Positions 61,014 to 64,000 of a DNA stretch of 64,000 nt are shown in pieces. The DNA lies in IMG/VR virus record IMGVR_UViG_3300027963_000048, positions 1-64,000 of that record; one strand, written 5' to 3'. Numbering within the stretch: the stretch's first letter is position 1; every line of letters begins with the position of its first letter. This DNA comes from a virus. The notes under the pieces are model-generated. The model saw nothing but the letters and a program-made list of their open reading frames with translations, was not told the origin of the DNA and did no database searches. The translations under genes were made by a program, and so were the position numbers.

Positions 61014-61777
61014 ATGCATAGCTTCCTCATATCATCGTGCGTTTCACCTTTATGTATATGGAGGTAGCCCCTATTGCATGTAAGTCCAAGTAGATGATTC
61101 ATCGTAGTGCCAACATTAATGTAAGTGTTCTGTGGATTAACTTGATGTAGTCTATGAATGAGCATTTGAGTCAAGCTAGACGCTGAGAAGATGAAAAGAT
61201 GATTCGTTATTTGAGACTCCTGCACCCATTGGGTCATTTCCTCAATAAGTGGCTGATCATTCACTATACAGTTAGTGCCTACTTTAAACCATTTCACAGG
61301 CTTAACTGTAGGATGCAGATTGGCGCTGCCGTTAGCTATTAAAACTAACGTGGGATGTGCAAGGATCAACGGCAATATGTGGTCTAAAAAATACGGATAA
61401 TTGCCATTTACAAGAAGATTAGCCCAAGTCCAATATTTAGTCTCTGCACACAAGGTATCGAAGAACATCCTGTTCTCGTGGCCCACGCAACATTTGCATG
61501 ATATACCTTTATAGTACTCTGGCGCATCGTACTTAAATGAAGCTATCAACTTGTCGACTATCTGTCGGTGAGCCACCGGATCTACGTCTTTGTGATCCTC
61601 TGGAGCCCAGGCAGCATGATACCTCTGATCGCCAACTATCGACTCATCTGCGCTAAGCCTTAAACGCTTTCCTTGCATGATAAACATTTCGCCATCGGAG
61701 TAGCGCGTGAATGCAAAGTTTTCACCATTTAGCATCTTGGTATGCAAATGGGTCAAATCTGACCTAAATTCTTTCAT
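61007..61777 (-). CDS. GT-D-fold glycosyltransferase-like protein (DUF1792)
   Basis: A 256-residue protein. FAFTRYSDGEMFIMQGKRL near the start matches the 'F-x-R-Y-G-D-G-E' motif of the GT-D family (DUF1792), where the acidic pair handles a metal or sugar. TLVLIANGSANLHP and NHLFIFSASSL are further conserved strands. GT-D enzymes lack the usual DxD and transfer glucose to glycoproteins in some streptococci. Here it may extend the glycan made by the cluster. Confidence 0.65.
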   Translation of the reverse strand: MKEFRSDLTHLHTKMLNGENFAFTRYSDGEMFIMQGKRLRLSADESIVGDQRYHAAWAPEDHKDVDPVAHRQIVDKLIASFKYDAPEYYKGISCKCCVGHENRMFFDTLCAETKYWTWANLLVNGNYPYFLDHILPLILAHPTLVLIANGSANLHPTVKPVKWFKVGTNCIVNDQPLIEEMTQWVQESQITNHLFIFSASSLTQMLIHRLHQVNPQNTYINVGTTMNHLLGLTCNRGYLHIHKGETHDDMRKLCIW

Positions 61778-62468
61778 GGTGTTTACCGTTCATCAGTACC
61801 AGCACAGGTTGATATGGCGTCATCTCCACCGTATTTATCGTCTGCTCCCACCAATTCGCCGTAAGGCCGAATTGATCCAGAATATTCCACCGTTCACATA
61901 ATTTTATCAGCCTTTTTCCGTAGATGCGGTGCACGTTGAAAACTGTAAGATCCCTACCGACTGGAACAGCTAAAAAATGCAAACCATTGGGCCTAACTAG
62001 GTCTACCAATTTTGTCATAGTCTTTAAATCGCCGTTAGCATCAATAGGATCGCCATATCTTCCAAGGCCATCATGTTCCACGGAAGAGATATTAAGGCAA
62101 GCGTCGAAGCGTCGGTTTAGGCTTTCGGGCTTCACATACTTAATGGCCTCATTGACAAATGGCCGATCGCCATATTCTGAGACGGTGACAGTAGCTGCTC
62201 CAAATACAAGGCAGATAGCCTCATACCATGGGTTAGCTGAACCTATTAGTAGAACATCCATGCCAACTATAGGGTACTGCCTTAGTGCTTGATAGAGCCA
62301 TGCGTCAGTTTCGCCGTAATAATAAGTCGCTCCGGTTCGGACCGCATCCATGTATTCGATAAATCTGGCTGGTGTATAGTTTAATGAATGGTCTAGCTTA
62401 GAGTCATCCCTCACGTTAAATGCTATAGGCTCATCTAGTTGAGCCAGATATTGGTTTAAAGCACTCAT
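61764..62468 (-). CDS. DUF268-like protein, possible methyltransferase fold
   Basis: A 234-residue protein. SSVEHDGLGRYGDPIDANGD is the signature of the DUF268 family, and 'MDVLLIGSANPWYEAICLVFGAA' and VTVSEY resemble a methyltransferase motif I/II region. PNGLHFLAVPVGRDLTVFNVHRIYG completes the family pattern. The role is unknown, but DUF268 genes cluster with glycan genes, as here. It is the first gene of the minus-strand run. Confidence 0.65.
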   Translation of the reverse strand: MSALNQYLAQLDEPIAFNVRDDSKLDHSLNYTPARFIEYMDAVRTGATYYYGETDAWLYQALRQYPIVGMDVLLIGSANPWYEAICLVFGAATVTVSEYGDRPFVNEAIKYVKPESLNRRFDACLNISSVEHDGLGRYGDPIDANGDLKTMTKLVDLVRPNGLHFLAVPVGRDLTVFNVHRIYGKRLIKLCERWNILDQFGLTANWWEQTINTVEMTPYQPVLVLMNGKHHERI

Positions 62469-62518
62469 TGCGACACCTTTAGTATTCTCTGTACTATATA
62501 ATTACCCAAAATTAAAGG

Positions 62519-63088
62519 ATGGGAAATAGATTTAGCTCTCCTGACATTCCTTCAGTAGAATGCAACTATATTGAATCGATCTTAGTAAAGTTGGTACATT
62601 ACATAAATAAAGCCCTTAAGGTATCGTATAGGCCATGCGACTTTTGGGGCTTTGCATGGACTTGCTACCACAAGTGCAAAGTATACGAGACTCATTGGCG
62701 CTATTATTTTTTTATCAGCTTATATCGTATAATCTATCAATTTATTCTTAAGGAAAATCAGAACGTAGCCCTGAGACTTAGGGGCAAGGATCTAGTTGAT
62801 AAACTGGAGGCTACACAAATGAACACTTTAAACACCGCATGGCACAACTTCCTTAAAACAAACGGTGGAATAGAGCACGTTGTAGAAGTCTTGCTGTTTG
62901 ACCAGCCAAAAGCCCAACGTCAAATGATAATAGATCACTACGTGAATGGAATGACGACTGAAGAAATCGGTAAGGCGTATGGGATTACCAAAAACAGAGT
63001 TAGACAGTTAATGAAAGCGAATTTAGCACTGCTTAAGGAATTCTTATATTATGTTAAGGATCTAGGTGAATTTTTATCTGAATTATAG
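62519..63088 (+). CDS. Sigma-like protein with region-4 helix-turn-helix
   Basis: A 189-residue protein. The C-terminal 60 residues read MIIDHYVNGMTTEEIGKAYGITKNRVRQLMKANLALLKEFL, a close match to sigma region 4 in layout (compare the RVRQIE segment of the factor at 451). The N-terminal 100 residues are aromatic-rich and helical (FWGFAWTCYHKCKVY, HWRYYFFISLYRIIYQFI). They may be a worn region 2. It may bind core polymerase or DNA as an accessory regulator. The ATG at 62519 has AAAGG too close to it, so the exact start is uncertain. Confidence 0.55.
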   Translation: MGNRFSSPDIPSVECNYIESILVKLVHYINKALKVSYRPCDFWGFAWTCYHKCKVYETHWRYYFFISLYRIIYQFILKENQNVALRLRGKDLVDKLEATQMNTLNTAWHNFLKTNGGIEHVVEVLLFDQPKAQRQMIIDHYVNGMTTEEIGKAYGITKNRVRQLMKANLALLKEFLYYVKDLGEFLSEL

Positions 63089-63466
63089 GACTCTTGCACC
63101 GAAGAAGCAAGGCCCCTCAGCTCCGAGCCAATCGTATAATCTATCGCCTGGTTCGAACGACATTGTTGTTCTGCTGCCATCTATCAATTGGAGATGGATG
63201 ACCCCATTGTCATACACCTTTTTAAACCTACGCATTCTGACGCCTTCTACTGACGGTCTCCGAGAGGCATCGCTCAAATAAAGTCTCAGACTAGCATATT
63301 CTGGTATAGTGCTGCCAAAGAACACCTTCACTCCTAAACTGCATAGCTTGTTGCAGCTGGCGAGTTCACCGTCAGGGAAGATAAAATCAAAACCAAAGTA
63401 ATTGATATTACCTATTACAGCGTCAAATTGTGGCGCTCTTTGGCAGTTCATAGGAATCTCGCGCAT
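63083..63466 (-). CDS. Hypothetical protein
   Basis: A 127-residue protein with three cysteines, mixed strand and helix pattern and a C-terminal GCFFGARV-like end (GAEGPCFFGARVL). The start is ATG 63466 with GAGGAAG upstream; ATG 63451 is an alternative. It converges on the sigma-like gene with a six-base overlap. Family unknown. Confidence 0.5.
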   Translation of the reverse strand: MREIPMNCQRAPQFDAVIGNINYFGFDFIFPDGELASCNKLCSLGVKVFFGSTIPEYASLRLYLSDASRRPSVEGVRMRRFKKVYDNGVIHLQLIDGSRTTMSFEPGDRLYDWLGAEGPCFFGARVL

Positions 63467-63489
63467 AGCTTCCTCTCTATGACGTGTAT

Positions 63490-63523
63490 AAACAAAAACG
63501 CCCAGGATTATACACCCTGGGCG
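63490..63523 (-). terminator. Intrinsic terminator on minus strand
   Basis: Read on the minus strand, an eight-pair stem (CGCCCAGG with CCTGGGCG) with a nine-base loop is followed directly by TTTTTGTTT. It is a textbook Rho-independent terminator. It lies just downstream of the small gene at 63531-63782. Confidence 0.8.
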
Positions 63524-63530
63524 ACGTCAT

Positions 63531-63782
63531 TTAATCGGCGTGAATCATATCAACTTGGTTGTCATTAACGCTAGCGAAATAACTACCTACCATCGTGCTA
63601 CCGTAGGTGTTGGATTTGAAGACGTTAATGCGATAATAGCGTCCGAATAAATGATGGCACAAGGATTTATCGAAAATCGGCTTATCAACCTTGGTCCAGA
63701 GTGACTCGACTATGTCGTCAACCGACACCTTGACTTTTATTTCTTTTTCTTTAGCCATGTTCGAACTCAATATCTCAGCCAT
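63531..63782 (-). CDS. Small hypothetical protein
   Basis: An 83-residue protein starting at ATG 63782 after GGGGGAG. It has a lysine-rich strand (KEKEIKVKVSVDDIVESL) then an aromatic-rich part (FGRYYRINVF). It is followed by an intrinsic terminator, so it is the last gene of a minus-strand transcript. No family recognised. Confidence 0.6.
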   Translation of the reverse strand: MAEILSSNMAKEKEIKVKVSVDDIVESLWTKVDKPIFDKSLCHHLFGRYYRINVFKSNTYGSTMVGSYFASVNDNQVDMIHAD

Positions 63783-63829
63783 GATACTCCCCCTATATTC
63801 CACTCTGAACCCAACTACATGTGGCAGTA

Positions 63830-64000
63830 TTATTGATCCTTGAGTATGGGCAACTTACGTCTCCTGTATTCCCTGACAAGTGCTAGATACATCGGATTTG
63901 GATCGCTGTCATAATACATATCATCTGCACTAGGCCCGCTGCATCCATAGTGTATCTCATCATCGCCGTCTCTTTTTAATTTAGCAATGATGTTAGCAAG
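63830..64000 (-). CDS. C-terminal end of an unknown gene (partial)
   Basis: The last 56 codons of a minus-strand gene entering from the right edge, ending MYLALVREYRRRKLPILKDQ and stopping at 63830. The visible part is acidic, then basic, and unrecognised. Confidence 0.55.
   Translation of the reverse strand, partial: LANIIAKLKRDGDDEIHYGCSGPSADDMYYDSDPNPMYLALVREYRRRKLPILKDQ

Noticed and set aside
1-64000. tRNA genes, CRISPR arrays, integrase or insertion sequences
   Set aside because: Gaps between genes are nearly all under 150 bases; no cloverleaf-like arms, spaced repeats, integrase or transposase motifs were seen by eye. A tRNAscan run would settle the tRNA question.

Overview
This window looks like part of the genome of a large, tailed, T4-related bacteriophage (a myovirus-type Caudoviricete). 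About 65 genes are packed on both strands with almost no spacer, and many starts and stops overlap. The best evidence is a T4-style head module in order: small terminase candidate (13833), large terminase (14365), portal (16951), a very acidic core-like protein (19011), prohead protease (22240), coiled-coil scaffold (27616) and major capsid protein (28334). A UvsW-like helicase, a gp55-like late sigma factor, an RpoD-type sigma factor, ThyX and a B12-dependent ribonucleotide reductase support the same reading. I saw no integrase, tRNA, rRNA, CRISPR array or insertion sequence. The host cannot be named; a class II reductase only suggests a host that has or imports cobalamin.

Layout. Positions 1-5900 hold an RpoD-like sigma factor, a methyltransferase, small unknown genes, a poly-Asp/Glu protein, ThyX and a glycosyltransferase. 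Positions 5883-10268 hold a class II ribonucleotide reductase interrupted by two inteins, followed by a hairpin. Positions 10322-13833 hold small genes, the UvsW-like helicase and the gp55-like sigma factor with an inserted zinc-ribbon-like segment. Positions 13833-29908 are the head module. Two things interrupt it: a C39-like peptidase on the minus strand between terminase and portal, and an island of glycosyltransferases, methyltransferases and an adenylate-forming enzyme (23067-27490) between protease and scaffold. Positions 30043-49639 hold a dead paralogue, a large baseplate-like protein (32106), a tail-fibre-like protein (43214), an adenosine-deaminase-like enzyme (37414), helix-turn-helix proteins and more glycosyltransferases.

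Positions 48846-55177 hold proteins with a near-identical short N-terminus (MKLxxI-x-E), including three large tandem paralogues. I suggest these are internal head proteins, packaged through a capsid-targeting peptide that the prohead protease removes. One paralogue carries eight 26-residue WPEAEP-type repeats.

Positions 55222-62468 form a sugar cluster: WecB-like epimerase, UDP-sugar dehydrogenase, DUF1796-like protein, GT11-like fucosyltransferase, a half-length DegT aminotransferase, a GNAT acetyltransferase, a GT-D-like protein and a DUF268-like protein. The right end holds a third sigma-like protein and small genes, with an intrinsic terminator on the minus strand at about 63490-63523.

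How it fits together. ThyX and the reductase would supply deoxynucleotides. The sigma-like proteins would redirect host RNA polymerase, and exact TATAAATA boxes upstream of the scaffold-capsid and baseplate genes match a gp55-type late promoter. The many glycan genes suggest the phage decorates its own virion or remodels the host surface. All functions are read from sequence motifs by eye; no database search was run.
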